From: Eupeodes corollae
Taxonomy: Eukaryota > Arthropoda > Insecta > Diptera > Syrphidae
Assembly (NCBI RefSeq): GCF_945859685.1
Contig: NC_079147.1
Location: 135,060,645-135,124,644, forward strand
Direction of reading: 5' to 3'
Length of the DNA: 64,000 bases
Below, piece by piece: positions 35,369-46,789 of the stretch. Position numbers and translations under genes: made by a program. Position 1 is the stretch's first letter, and every line of letters starts with the position of its first letter. The notes under the pieces were generated by a model. It was given only the letters and a program-made list of their open reading frames with translations. It did not search any database and was not told where the DNA came from.

Positions 35369-37328
35369 AAGTGCAAATTTTGGGCCTATGTCTCATCTTT
35401 TTTATGGGCACTGAGTGAATAGAAACGTCATCATGTTGGTAGGTCAAGTTAATGGGTCGAAAAATGTTACGATATTTATTTAAATTTCAATCCAAGATTC
35501 TTTTCTGTAATTAGTGAAAAAATGCCTTAGGGTCAATTCGTTAACATGAAGTAATCATATTGCCCACTGTAATTTTCGACATAGTTTTACTTTCATCTTA
35601 CGATTTACCCTCCCTTTCCAACCATTATTGTTCGCAGTACCATAACATCCAATGATAAAAATATTTTGAAAATCAAATCCCTTATCTTTAAAGAAATCTT
35701 AAATTTAATTGTGGTTCTGTAGGAATTGAATTATGCTTTTCAAGAACCCGTTTTTGGTAATGAAGCCCATCTTTTCCCTCAGAATATGTATTTCGAGCAA
35801 GGATACCATAAAATTAGTTTGGTGAACTGTTTTTTGATTTCAACAAAGCTCGATTTGTTTTCTTTTATTAATAACAAGAGCATTGGTATTAGAACTTTTA
35901 GAAACTCCAACATCGGACATAAAAGCGATATCTTTCGCGAAATCTTGCTACGGATGGTAGAGCAAGTAAATTACACTTACGTTATGATTTTGATGGGTCT
36001 GATATAGGGACTGTCACGAATTGTTTTACTTATTTGTTGATCGAATCCATTGAAGACGGAAAGTAGTAAAAAGTGAACACTAACAACAACTGAACAAACT
36101 TATATTGCACTATATAATCTCTAGTAAAAATTGTAAAGTTGCATGAAATATATAAGTCATTTTAACAACGGACATTAGAAATTAGAGTTAGTTACGTAAA
36201 TTCTCAATACGAAAAATTTAAAATTCTCGATTAGATTTATTGATGCTGTATAGCGATCAACCTGTGCTCCCTGTGTAATCTCTGTTTTGAACATTCTAAA
36301 AAAAGGATAAAAATAGAGTTTTGAAAAAAGTTAACGTAATAAAGGTATAACACATATACGAAGCATATACCTCCCATAAAAGAATAGTAAAGTTATTTAT
36401 CAATTTTTATGTGTTTTCTGCGAATGCAACGATATTTTTTTTTTCATGTCATAATATGCATTTGTTTCTTTTTACAACTACATAAACAACAGATGGCAAA
36501 AGTGAAGAAAGGGTGATAATAACAAAATTATGGTCGTAAATATAAAAAAAATCAGCTTGAGAATTCTCATAAAGTTCATTGATAGCAAACATAACTTTTA
36601 TGTACATAACCTAATTTATAGCAATAAAAATGTGAACACGAAATTACGTGACTTTATTTTAAGAATCATACGAGTACTTACTCGTAATTATACAATTTCT
36701 TTTGTGTTTATTTGACAAAAGCTATATAATGCCATTTTTGTTAGATTTTTTTTCTATATTTTGCCTCAATCTCAAAAATCTATGAGCTTTTAATTTCTCA
36801 CAAGTCATCTGGCTCTTTGGAACAAGAGTAAGAAGTGGATGGATGGTATTAAGCCAACTTGTCTCTTAAAGATCTTCGAAAATTAGTAATTGAAGCCTAA
36901 ACTTTTTTTTGTGAAGATATTTCTGACGTTTAACAAACTCAGTAGTATACTTTTGACAAATTTTTGAAATTTAACCTTTGATAGAAATTAAAAAAGTTTG
37001 GAGAAATTTAACCTGTATTACTAAAAATTGTCAATTGAATTGTTTGTATACATACCAAATCTAAACGACGTCATAATGGCGCATCCAATTTAATAAGATT
37101 AAAAATAATGTTTGGTTCGTGAGATATAAAATCAGATTTTTTTTGAATGTCTTTGTTGCGTATTGTTGATGTTATTTTTCGTAAAAGAAAGTTTATTTGA
37201 ATTCAATATTATGTTGACTCTTTCTCGAGAATTTAAAGATGAAGGAATGTATCCCAAACGTACAAAAGTACATACGTACGGACTAACACACCCATACAGA
37301 AACGTCTCTATAAATCTATTATAATTTT
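35369..37328 (+). repeat. second copy of the ~1.95-kb direct duplication
   Basis: Begins at the gap with AAGTGCAAATTTTGGGCC (equivalent to 33,221) and corresponds to copy 1 up to …ATAATTTT (37,328), after which unique sequence continues. The overlap limits coincide with the gap on both sides, as expected for two overlapping contigs or haplotypes placed end to end. Confidence 0.9.
35708..36062 (+). pseudogene. decayed coding segment, ionotropic-receptor-like (tentative)
   Basis: One frame is open for about 94 codons from 35,726 and includes AHLFPQNMYFEQGYHKIS and SDIFREILLRMVEQVNYTYV. After a frameshift near 35,990 the reading continues as DGSDIGTVTNCFTYLL and IESIEDGK. The order LFP-x-GY, then an amphipathic helix followed by NYTY, then a G-T-x(n)-I-DGK block resembles the beginning of the ligand-binding domain of divergent insect ionotropic receptors (LFPxxxxxxxGY…, I…NFTY…, G…I.xGKAD). 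A stop follows, and no channel pore or TM segment is visible nearby. The family call is inference from a few positions; it could be another decayed gene. Confidence 0.3.
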
Positions 37329-37335
37329 GACTCAC
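37131..37335 (-). repeat. end fragment of the satellite-carrying element (also at 34,945-35,168)
   Basis: CAAACGTACAAAAGTACATA and CGTACGGACTAACACACCC are the inverted ACGTAC block found near the ends of the family. Because it lies in the duplicated segment it appears twice, the first time cut by the gap. Confidence 0.45.
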
Positions 37336-38511
37336 ATATAACTAATCTTGACAACCATATAAGGCAAAGCAAGTATGCATCCCATGTCCACTATAAACCG
37401 AGTCAAATAAACCCCATTTCATTTCCCGTAATAAAAAAAATAAAAACAAAAATTAAGAAATATGACTTCCTTATAAAAAAGCGTAGATGTCGCCTATATT
37501 CTTAGCTGAAATAAAATAAACTAATAAAAATACATACTACTTTATTCTTTGATGTTTACCTTTTAAAATATCCTCCTTCGCTTCTAATTAAACTTGTTTC
37601 TGTGTACCTACTCTTTACCTCCATTAAATAAATGTTTAACTTAACTTTAAGCCTTTAATCATAAGAGCACGTATGCATATGTCGGTCCCCACATACATTT
37701 TAATTATGGAACCCAATTGTATACCCATTCCCTATTGTTTTTCTTACTTTCTTAAGAATAAATAGTGCACAACAAAAAAAAAAACGATATACATTTCAAA
37801 ACAACACACACTTTTTCTTGAAAACTCATTTACATAGGAAAACGCTATGGTAATTAAAAATTCTCTCCAAGATTATAGGTAGCATAGAGTTCTGCGCATT
37901 AAAACAAGACTATGGGAGTTGAAAATTATGCATATGCCTTATAAGAAATTTCAACAACAATTTCGTGTCAATGGCCAATACATTATGCAGGTGTTAGTAA
38001 TTATTGAAACTTACCTTTAATCATACCTTAAAATAGTAAAAAGCATATAGCCCAAGTACGCAAATTTGAAGGCCCTGTGTTTTTATTTTCCTATTTGTTC
38101 CGCACAGTTCCAAAGTTTTTGTTTTTTTTTTCAAAAATATCAAAAAAATGTGTTTTGACAGTCCTCTTTAAAGAACATCTAAACACCTAGGATTATACAC
38201 TGTTTTTACTTCAACCAGGGCCAAGCAACGAGATTAAAAGAAGGAAGGTAGTAACCGGCACCTAAATTCAAAGTCTTAGGGGCGCTCAAACGCTAAGATG
38301 TTATTTTATAAACAAATTATTAGTTGGCATTAACAGGAATTCATAAAATTTGGACAATCCACACATTAGACTATTATTGTATCAATAATAAATAAATAAA
38401 TAGCCCAAGCAACAAGACTTTTTTTTGTTTTGGTTTAAAAATTAATCTTTGGAACCATTTGGTTTGAGTCAAAAGTGCGAAACAAGCCGGAAACAACATA
38501 AAACAACTTTC
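37336..38511. other. no recognised gene
   Basis: AT-rich sequence without open frames of note. Confidence 0.45.
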
Positions 38512-39293
38512 AAAAAGAGGCTGGGATGCGACCCACACTAATAACTTCCCATCTCATCTATCGATTTGTTTTGCTTAAAAGTTTGTAGGTTTTCGTGTTG
38601 GGTTAAAAAAGTTGTCAAATGAATTATTCTTAAAAATTTTAAAATTACAAACAATATTTTCATATAAAGAAATAGTTCAGTTTGAAAATCTAGTATTGTT
38701 AATAGATTTTCAATCGAAAGCAAATTTTTACCAATAGCATTTCTTAAATTTTTACAAATTTGATGAATAAAATTAATTTGAGAGATATCAAGAACCGTAC
38801 ATCAATTTTAACCAAATTTTCGAACTATTTTTTGTAGATTTCATTTTCTTATGATAAAACGGACTGAAAAAAAGTACTGAATATCGAAAACAATATTGTC
38901 TGTGAAAGGAAAAGAGTTTGAAGAAAATATTTTAAATTTTTGAAAAGCTATGTGAGTCGAAATTACATAGTATTGTTTTTTTTGTTTTTTTTTTTCTTGT
39001 AAAAATAATTGTCAATTAGATTTTTCTCAAAATTCTACCAGATGTTAAAAACTTTATTTTTCGTTGCACAAAATTGTTTTAGAGATAAAATTATTTTATA
39101 TTCGTAAAATTTTCGAGATGACAAATTTTTTTTCAGTTTATCTGATTTATAAAAATAAACGGTTATCGATTTTGTTTTCAAAAAATATATTTGTTTGGTA
39201 TCACGTTACAAAATATAATATAAAATTTAATTCAAGTCTCTAGCGTTTTTATTCGTAAGATATTTAAAGTTAACAAAAATGTTCTCCTTTTTT
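38512..39293 (-). repeat. satellite-carrying element, partial copy in reverse
   Basis: Starts with AAAGAGGCTGGGATGCGACC and CACACTAATAACTTCCCATC, then reverse monomers to 39,293. It directly abuts the next copy, so the two are head to head. Confidence 0.6.
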
Positions 39294-40301
39294 AACTTCC
39301 CATAGGAAGTTATTGCAATGGGTCCGATTTGTCAAATTGGAAATTTTGTCATTTCTGGACGTTTCAAAGTCCCTTGAGTCGAAATAAAAGATTTTTAGAA
39401 AGGTGTTTGTGCGTGCGTGTGTATGTACTTTCGTACGTCCGTATGTCCTTACGTTCGCGACGTTTTTTTCGTCGTCAATAGCTCAAGAACCAGAAGTTTT
39501 ATCGACTTAAAATAAATTTTGTTATACAGTTTATAAGGCAGATGCAGAAAGGCCCACAAGAGAATTGCGTAGGTGGTTTTTTTACCAAAGCAGTTTAAAA
39601 AAACGTAAACAATTTGGTTAACCCTAAATATCTCATGAACCAATGACGCTAGAGACTTGAATACAATTTTATATCATATATTGTAATGTGATTTAAAACA
39701 GATATTTTTTTTCGACAAGAAATCCAATTAACGGTTTTTTTATCAAAAAACTGAAACAAAATTTGTCACCTAGAAAATTTTACGACTGAAATATGATTTC
39801 ATATCTAAGACAATTTAATGCAACGAAGACTAATGCTTTTGACATCTGACAAAATTTTGAGAAAGATGGAATTGACAGTTTTTTTTTATAAAAAATAAGA
39901 ACCTAAATAGAACATTACTCAAAGTTGGTAAAATATTTACAAAAAACAAAAACCTAAAAAAATTTAACAAAACTTGATAAAAATTTACTTTCGGCTCAAA
40001 TAGCTTTTAAAAAATTAAAAATTTTGGCTTCAAACTTATTTTATTTCACAGGAAATATTGTTTTCGATATTCAGTAATTTTTATATAAAAATCCAACAGT
40101 CCGTTTTTTCATAAAAAATAATATCTACAGAAAATAGTACTCAAATTTGGTAAAAATTGATACGAGTACATATAGACAAACTTTTAAGCAAGACAAATCG
40201 ACAGAGGAGATGGTAAGTTATCAGTGTGGGTCTCATCTCAGCCTCTTTTTTCGACTCAATTTGACAAATCGGACCCATTACAATAACTTTATATGGGAAG
40301 C
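39294..40301 (+). mobile_element. satellite-carrying inverted-repeat element, best-defined copy (1,008 bp)
   Basis: The left terminus at 39,294-39,339 (AACTTCCCATAGGAAGTTAT, GGGTCCGATTTGTC) and the right terminus at 40,256-40,301 are inverted repeats of about 46 bases. Inside are GTACTTTCGTACGTCCGTAT and TTCGCGACGTTTTTTTCGTC (39,425-39,475), then forward monomers with the phrases GGTAAAATATTTAC and TTCGGCTCAAATAGC. The subterminal box follows: AGCAAGACAAATCGACAG, AGTTATCAGTGTGGGTCTCA, TCAGCCTC (40,188-40,250). No protein is encoded. This copy shows the element's architecture: TIR, ACGTAC block, satellite array, subterminal box, TIR. Confidence 0.7.
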
Positions 40302-40498
40302 TGAAAATAGTAAAATTAAAAAAACAGTAGGGAACTTCACGCCTTCACAAAGTCCAGTAAAGAAAGATTTCACCTTGGAATGAGACACTGAGCTTAAAAA
40401 CTCGTTTTTAGAGGTAAGGAATTTTGAAATGAAATGAAATTAATCTGGTTTTGATATGAAATGTACTTTAATTTTAAAGATAATTTTTGTCATTAAAA

Positions 40499-41050
40499 AT
40501 AAATATTATTTCTGGCATATTAACGTCTCGGCTGAATCGGACGTAGCCAAGACAGAAGACCCAATTTGATATGATTTTTCCAACATCTGTGGCCGAATAT
40601 CGGCCACAAGGTGCTGAATGTTGTCCTTCAAGTGGTTAATCAGTTTGGGTTTTTTGGCTTCGTAGCCTGGTGACTTTATATATCGCCACAGAAGATAGTC
40701 AAGCAGGGTTAAACACACGAACTTATGAGTTAGTTCATGAATTCGCTAAGTAAAAATATGCGGTAGCCTTAAAGTTAAGTTCTGAATAGCATCGTTTTGA
40801 AAGGAGTACAGATCAATGATTGCCCAAGCCATAATGCTTACCAAACACTTGGTTTTTGTGAATGTAACGTTATCTTAATATACCTAAGCTTGAGGATTAT
40901 CATCCCTCCAAATGCAGCACTTTTGTTTATCGACGTATTTATTCAACCAAAAGTAAGCTTCTTCGGTAAACAATAAGTTCAATTATAGGAGAGAAGAACT
41001 ATGATTTTCAAAATAAACAAATCTAAATAAAGAAAACATTCTTGGCGTTC
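40499..41050 (-). pseudogene. Tc1/mariner-superfamily transposase remnant
   Basis: Minus-strand reading in order: LLFTEEAYFWLNKYVDKQK (about 40,980-40,925), CIWRDDNPQA (about 40,915-40,890), IMAWAIIDLYSFQND (about 40,840), then a deletion removing the central HxDxA region. Next come LTLLDYLLWRYIKSP (about 40,715-40,670) and LKDNIQHLVADIRPQMLEK (about 40,630-40,570); after a frameshift NMPEIIF ends the protein near 40,505. The pattern matches mariner-like transposases whose last catalytic block reads CDLTPLDYFLWG. The first Asp is replaced (TEEA for S/TDEA), so it is inactive. Confidence 0.75.
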
Positions 41051-42960
41051 TAAATATTGTAATAAATGTTACGGAAGTTCAAAGACCGCAAATCTTAAGC
41101 ATACTAAATCTTAATTGTTAAGCATACTGTTATTCTGAGGCAGACACTTTATTTCGCCTTATTTTACTAGAATAATATGTTTTTATGATAATTTAGATTT
41201 CCATATTTGATTAAAGTAAAAACAGAAAAAAAAATATTGAAAAATCAAACAAACACAAATATTCAGTATTAAATTAATATAAGGTACATAGGTATATTAT
41301 GTATGCACCTACCTTTATGCATCACAATCGTTATTATTACAAAGTTGGAATTATAATTTTTTATTCAAGTAATTTATTTATATATTTAGTATTTTAATGG
41401 CTTCATTATTGATATTATAGTCAAAACTACCTTCATAATTCACTACATTAAAAATACAAACGTGCTCTAAAATATCTAATCAAATTGAAATAAAATAAAA
41501 TTCAAAGTATAATTTTAATCTCGTCTAGTCATGTTGGGTAGAAGATACTCATCAATTTAAATTGCAATTACGCAAAGAAGTCCATTTGGTGGAAATAGAA
41601 ACATTAATTCTCCAGAGAACTGACCCTTTTTTAATCCCGCGTCCTTTGAGGAATACATTATAGGTCCAATGCAAATACAAACATATATTGTATATTAAGT
41701 CCGCACTTACATAAACGATACCGCCACCGTTGCTACACATAGTTGATGGTCGTCTCGCCCCAAACGCGCAAGCGGAATAATAATAATAAAAAAAATCAAT
41801 AGACCATCACTCCACGATTTCCAAGCCCGGTGCTGCCTTTGTGACTTCATAAACCGAAAATTCCAAAGGATATTAACATACCTACCATATATACAATACA
41901 GGTGCATGCTCTCATATTTTTACTTACACACACCCTCATATCACCCAGGCAGGATACCATATCATGCATAAAAAGCAAATTAAATAATTTTTATTCAAAC
42001 TCCCTCGTTTTATTTCAATTGCTCCTCTTTGGAGTCGGAACGATCCGGGCTATGGCACCTATTCAGGAAACGGAGAGGGTAAGGTTCTCCACCGCATTCA
42101 ACCTCTCTACTACCATATTCTACTAAATAGCTTAAGTATATTACCAGACTTATAGAAACTGTTACTTTTCTGTACGTGTTTTTCGTTGTTGTAGAGTCTG
42201 TAGCAACTATATGTATGTATAGGAGCCTCATGGTACGGTACCTACACTACACATCTACCTACTAAGGTTTTGATCCTATCCGTTCGGGCTTGGGCAAATT
42301 GCCGACAAATTATGTCGGCTGGGATTTAGTGGATCCGCGGTTGTTTCAATAATTTCTTTTCACTTCTCTTTTGGATAACTTTCGTTTTCACACGATGTTT
42401 GACGTTTTTTTTTTTATTTTGTTAATTTACTGTCATACATATACAAAGACTTCTCTTCCTTGGGGGGAAACTGACATTTTGAATAGCCAATTGCAAAGGA
42501 GGAATACACATACTAATTTACAACACTGTATAAACCTCTAGCTTCTAGCATAGCGAGGAATATATAAATAATTTGTAAGGATTGTTAGAACTTAGAGTTA
42601 ACTCGGAACTTGGATAGAACTACTAATTTTCAGTTTTAGGTTATTTGGTTGAGGTGTAAATAGTAAAAGTACTTAAGGTTTAAAGAGTTATACAATTTAA
42701 AGCAACCTTTAGGTAATAATACATCAAAATGAGTTTGAGCATAAAATAAAAGTTTCGGAAAACCAAGGTTAGGGAAGAAAACAGTTTTTAAAAACTGCTT
42801 AAATATCATGAAAATTTTGTTTCATACAAATAAATATAGCCGCCATAGAATAGAAGGCAATCTTTTGAGGCAGGGCCATTATTTGAAATATGTAATTGAT
42901 CAATTGAACGCAACCCGAAGATTCTGTGAAGATTCTGAATTCTTTTATTATTTTGTATGT
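41051..42960. other. no recognised gene
   Basis: AT-rich DNA with a less AT-rich part at 41,700-42,300. An ATG with MAPIQETER before GTAAGG at 42,051-42,085 could be a short exon, but nothing supports it beyond the donor-like sequence. Confidence 0.35.
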
Positions 42961-44338
42961 TTTTTTTTTTTTAATTAGCGAACACTAAAAGGGTTTTGTA
43001 TACCTTCAATATGCCAAAGACACAGTGTGAGCATTAGGAAAAGAGGGAAGGGTTAGATAAGAGATGTCGGTATATATTGATTTTGAATTTTTGAACAAAT
43101 GATAGGGAAAGATAGAGCGTGGCAAGGCATTCCACATTCGTGCAGTACGACTAAAATATAAGTCTCTGTACTCGATAGTACGGCTGAAGTTGGGCTCAAG
43201 GGTAAACTGATGGGCATTCCTAGAAGCGCGGGTATTGCGGTTAAATTAATTAAGGGGAGGAATGCAACTGGCTATTTCACAAGAGCATAGTCCGTTAAAA
43301 TAACGGTAAAAAAAGTGCGAGACGACTATGTTCGAGTGACGTAATCAATTTAAAAGCTCTTCTTTAATATTGTCCAAGAGGCTTAAATAAGTTACTGGAG
43401 CACCAGCCCAGAGATGAGAGTTATTTTCAAGTTTCGGACCTACACAGTTTTTGTAGATTGTAGCCATATCAGACAGAGAGAAAAATATTTTGTATCGCCT
43501 CAAAAAATATAGACGTCTTGCGGCATTTTTGGTGATCGCTCCACAGAAGGTGGTTGCTTATGCACATTCCAAGGATGTCTAGATTTTCAGTTTCGCTGAT
43601 AAAAGTGCCACTCATTAGATAGTGGCAAGGAGGGTATATCTCTCTTTAACGATACAAGACAGCATTGGGTTTTCGAAGCATTAAATTTCACACGGTTTTT
43701 TTATTCCTGATTGTCAATGCTGTGTAGGTCGCAATTTAATGAGCTAATCATAATTTGACTATGCAGTTCCACATTAGAAGAGAAGGGTTTTGAGTATGGA
43801 AACGATTATGAAAAGCTAAGAGTGCTATCGTCAGCAAAACAATGTATTGGATCAGAAGACGCATACAGGAGATCATTTATAAAAATTATGAATAGGTTCG
43901 GAGACAAAATGGAGCCCTGGGGCACACTAGCATTTATTTTATGAGTGTCAGGCTTGAATCCTAATACCAAAAGCACTCATTTTCGATAAAAGAGCAAGAT
44001 GACAAAATGTATTTGAAATATCAAGTGCAATAATCTTACTTTCTCCAAAACGATGTAAAGATTTGTTTCACTGTTTGGTGAGATAAATCATGAGATCGCC
44101 AGTGATTGCTACGAAAGCTTCCGTCCCTCAAGATATTTCTTAAGCTGATAATAAATCAGCGTTTCCATGACCTTAGAAAGAAGGTACGTTAGTGCCATCG
44201 GTGTATTATTTACGGGGAAAGAAGATTCACCTTTTTTTGGGATTGGCACAAATGCAGTTTTTCAACTAATCGGAATGAGCCCAGAAGAATAGGACGGATG
44301 GAAAAGCTTACGCAGTTGTTTTGCTTTAGCGTGGGATA
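42961..44338 (-). pseudogene. non-LTR retrotransposon RT remnant with poly(A) tail
   Basis: The minus strand reads KLFHPSYSSGLIPISWKTAF (about 44,325-44,265), PIPKKGESSFPVNNTPMALT (about 44,255-44,195), LLSKVMETLIYYQLKKYL, QGSILSPNLFIIFINDLL (about 43,925-43,870) and the active site HCFADDSTLSFS (about 43,848-43,813). Then come VKFNASKTQCCLVSLKRD (about 43,690-43,640) and near the end FNRNTRASRNAHQFTLEPNF and ARMWNALP (about 43,235-43,115). FADD is intact, but multiple stops and shifts break the frame. The T-run at 42,961-42,972 is the 3' poly(A). Clade is CR1/Jockey-like. Confidence 0.8.
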
Positions 44339-44344
44339 TAATAT

Positions 44345-44895
44345 TAATATAGACTTAATTGTTTTTGCACATTGTATCGTTGTAGTCAGTTGATATAAAA
44401 TAAATTATTAATAAAAATAAATGACGAAATTATTTGCCATATCGAACATTTCACAAAACACCGAATTGTGTAACCTTAGAGAAAAGTTTGAACAACGACG
44501 TTTTTGACATGTGGTAAGATTTTTAGAAAAATTTAATTGAAAAAAAACTATAAGTACCAAAACTTAAAACAGTTGAGTTTACTCAAATATCTTCGAAAAG
44601 AGAAGGATGTTGATTTGAACTTGTTTCATATCATATTCAAGTTTTCTTATACTAAGAAATATTTGGCGACATTTTTAGGAAAACATGATTGATTTCTTAC
44701 AGAAAATAAAAACTTAAAAAATTGGTGCTTATTAATTTGTAAAACAACTCGAATAACCCTAAAAAACAGTTTAAATTTAATTTTCATATTATGTAATTTT
44801 GGATGTTATGACAGTTTGGGTTATTACAAAAAATATTATTTCAACATTTTTAATCGCGTCAATGGTGTGTGAACCGCATCCAAACCTTTTTTTTA
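44345..44895 (+). repeat. satellite-carrying element, partial copy
   Basis: Diverged forward monomers (TTTGACATGTGGTAAGAT, GTTTACTCAAATATCTTC) ending in GTCAATGGTGTGTGAACCGC and ATCCAAACC, the decayed subterminal box. Confidence 0.45.
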
Positions 44896-44920
44896 CTTAC
44901 GAAATATAGGAATAATATAC

Positions 44921-46789
44921 ATGGCAAGTTTTGCATTCCAACAAAATTTCGAATTCAATATCTCAATCAAACATGATCATTCGAAAAAAGTGGGTCCCGT
45001 GATTTCTTCCGTCTGTCTGTCCTGGCCCTACAGCCCAAAGCAAAGAAATGAATGGTTTGATTCCGAATGTATGAGGCTCAGAAAAAAATCTGTCGCTTTC
45101 CTTAAGTTATTTAGAAGATTTAATTTAGACTTTTTAAAGTCTGTTTATTTGGAAGGTAAAAATATATACAAACAGGTCTGCTAGGCTAAAAAGTTAAATT
45201 ATACACTTATTTTAGCGAACAGCTTAGAAAGGTGTAAGGATTCAAAGAATTTTGTGTATAATGTACGGGAGTTGGGTGGAAACAATCGACAGTTACAAGT
45301 TGAAGTTCTGGCATCCCATTTGCGATCCTTGTTAACATGTCAAGATTACTTGCACTCGTTTCGTTACGCTTGCTCAGATTCTGTAATAGTCCTTGATTAA
45401 CTGAAAGTTGCTTTTTATACAATACAAACAATAAGTCCCCAGGAATTGATGGTATTCCTGTTGAATTTCTAAAAGCTCATCTTTATCTTCAATATCTTCT
45501 TTCTTTTTACAACAACTTGTACGATTCTGCTTGCATTCTCACGAGCTAATAAGGCTGTTTTATTTTCAATATTTAAGAAAGGTGGTGCTAGCTTACCTAA
45601 AAATTACAGAGGTATTTTAATACTTAATTCCATTTGAAATGTATTTGCTAGGATTCTATACAAAAGACTTATCAATTTGGTATAATGAAACAATCGCCTA
45701 AGTATGTTTCAAGCTGGTTTTCTTGAGGGCTTTTCAACGGTGGACCATATTTTTGATTTATCGAATATTGCTAACAAATTTTTCCAAAAGCAAAAAGAAG
45801 ATATATGCTTGCTTTATCGACTTAAAAGCTGCATTTGATACCGACAAGCTCTCATTTACAAAATGGCCTCACTTGGTATATCCAGAAAATTTCTAAATAT
45901 TTACGAAAAATTTGTATGTATGCTACAGTTTGGGATGGGGCCGAGATTCAAAATTGGTTTCAAAGGACTGCAGGTGTTCCCCAAGGATGTATCCTCAGCC
46001 CAATCTTGTTGTCCCTCTTCATTGATGATGTTTCAGATAATTTACTTGATGGAGTTTGTTTTTCTGATATTTTTATAAAAGTACTTCTTTACGCGAATGA
46101 CTTGGTCTTGCTAGCAGAGAACCCATCTTCTCTTCAGCTACAAATCAATAGGGTTCAAACGTACTGCAATGTCTGGGACCTATAAACTCAGAGAGTTGTA
46201 GAAGGTTGAGAGAAAATAGGTGGTTCCTTAACAACCAACCTATTGAAATAGTACAACAGGAATCAATAAACATGTTCAGCGTAAGAGTAAAGAAGCTAAA
46301 GTAGTTCTCAACATAATGTGGAAAACTTTTTTTTCAAACAAAAACATATACTTAGGATCCAAATACCGAGTTTTCCAAGCACCCATTAACACTTGCTTAT
46401 CTTACGTTATTCAAGTTTTTCGTCACACCTATTTTGAAGAATTTGAATTGAAACAAGGCCTTTTTTTCAAAAGATTATTTCGGTTACCTAAATTGACTCC
46501 AACCTATTCAATTCATGTTGAGACTGGAATTGCTCCGATTTATATTAGAAATTTAAAATTACATTCAGACTTTCGAACCATGAGTTCAAATCTTAACACA
46601 TCTATCGTGAAGATTCTTTTGCTAACAGAAGCACAGCCATTTAAGGAATGGATTCAACTTGCTCGATTCAACAAGAGGTTATTTTTTGATATTAATATTC
46701 AAAAAAAAAAATACTATATTTCAAGTAAGTATTGGATGTTTTATTTCATGGTAAGGAGGTATCTTTTTCATAAAATTGTCCATCATTAA
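44921..46789 (+). pseudogene. non-LTR retrotransposon ORF2 remnant (CR1/L2-like?)
   Basis: In order: linker NEWFDSECMRLRKKSVAF (about 45,048-45,100), VYNVRELGG, SPGIDGIPVEFLKAHL-type RT entry (about 45,435-45,480), SIFKKGGASLPKNYRGI (about 45,567-45,615), FQAGFLEGFSTVDHIFDL (about 45,710), then TAGVPQGCILSPILLSLFID (about 45,967-46,026) and LLYANDLVLLAE (46,083-46,118). The C-terminal part (46,316-46,789) has FKRLFRLPKLTPTYSIHVET and IRNLKLH, typical of the region after RT in CR1/L2-like elements. The second catalytic Asp is Asn (YAND for YADD). Stops and frameshifts are present throughout. Clade is uncertain. Confidence 0.7.

Noticed and set aside
35148..35447. Open frames across 35,148-35,447
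   Set aside because: They run through the 200-N gap and mean nothing.
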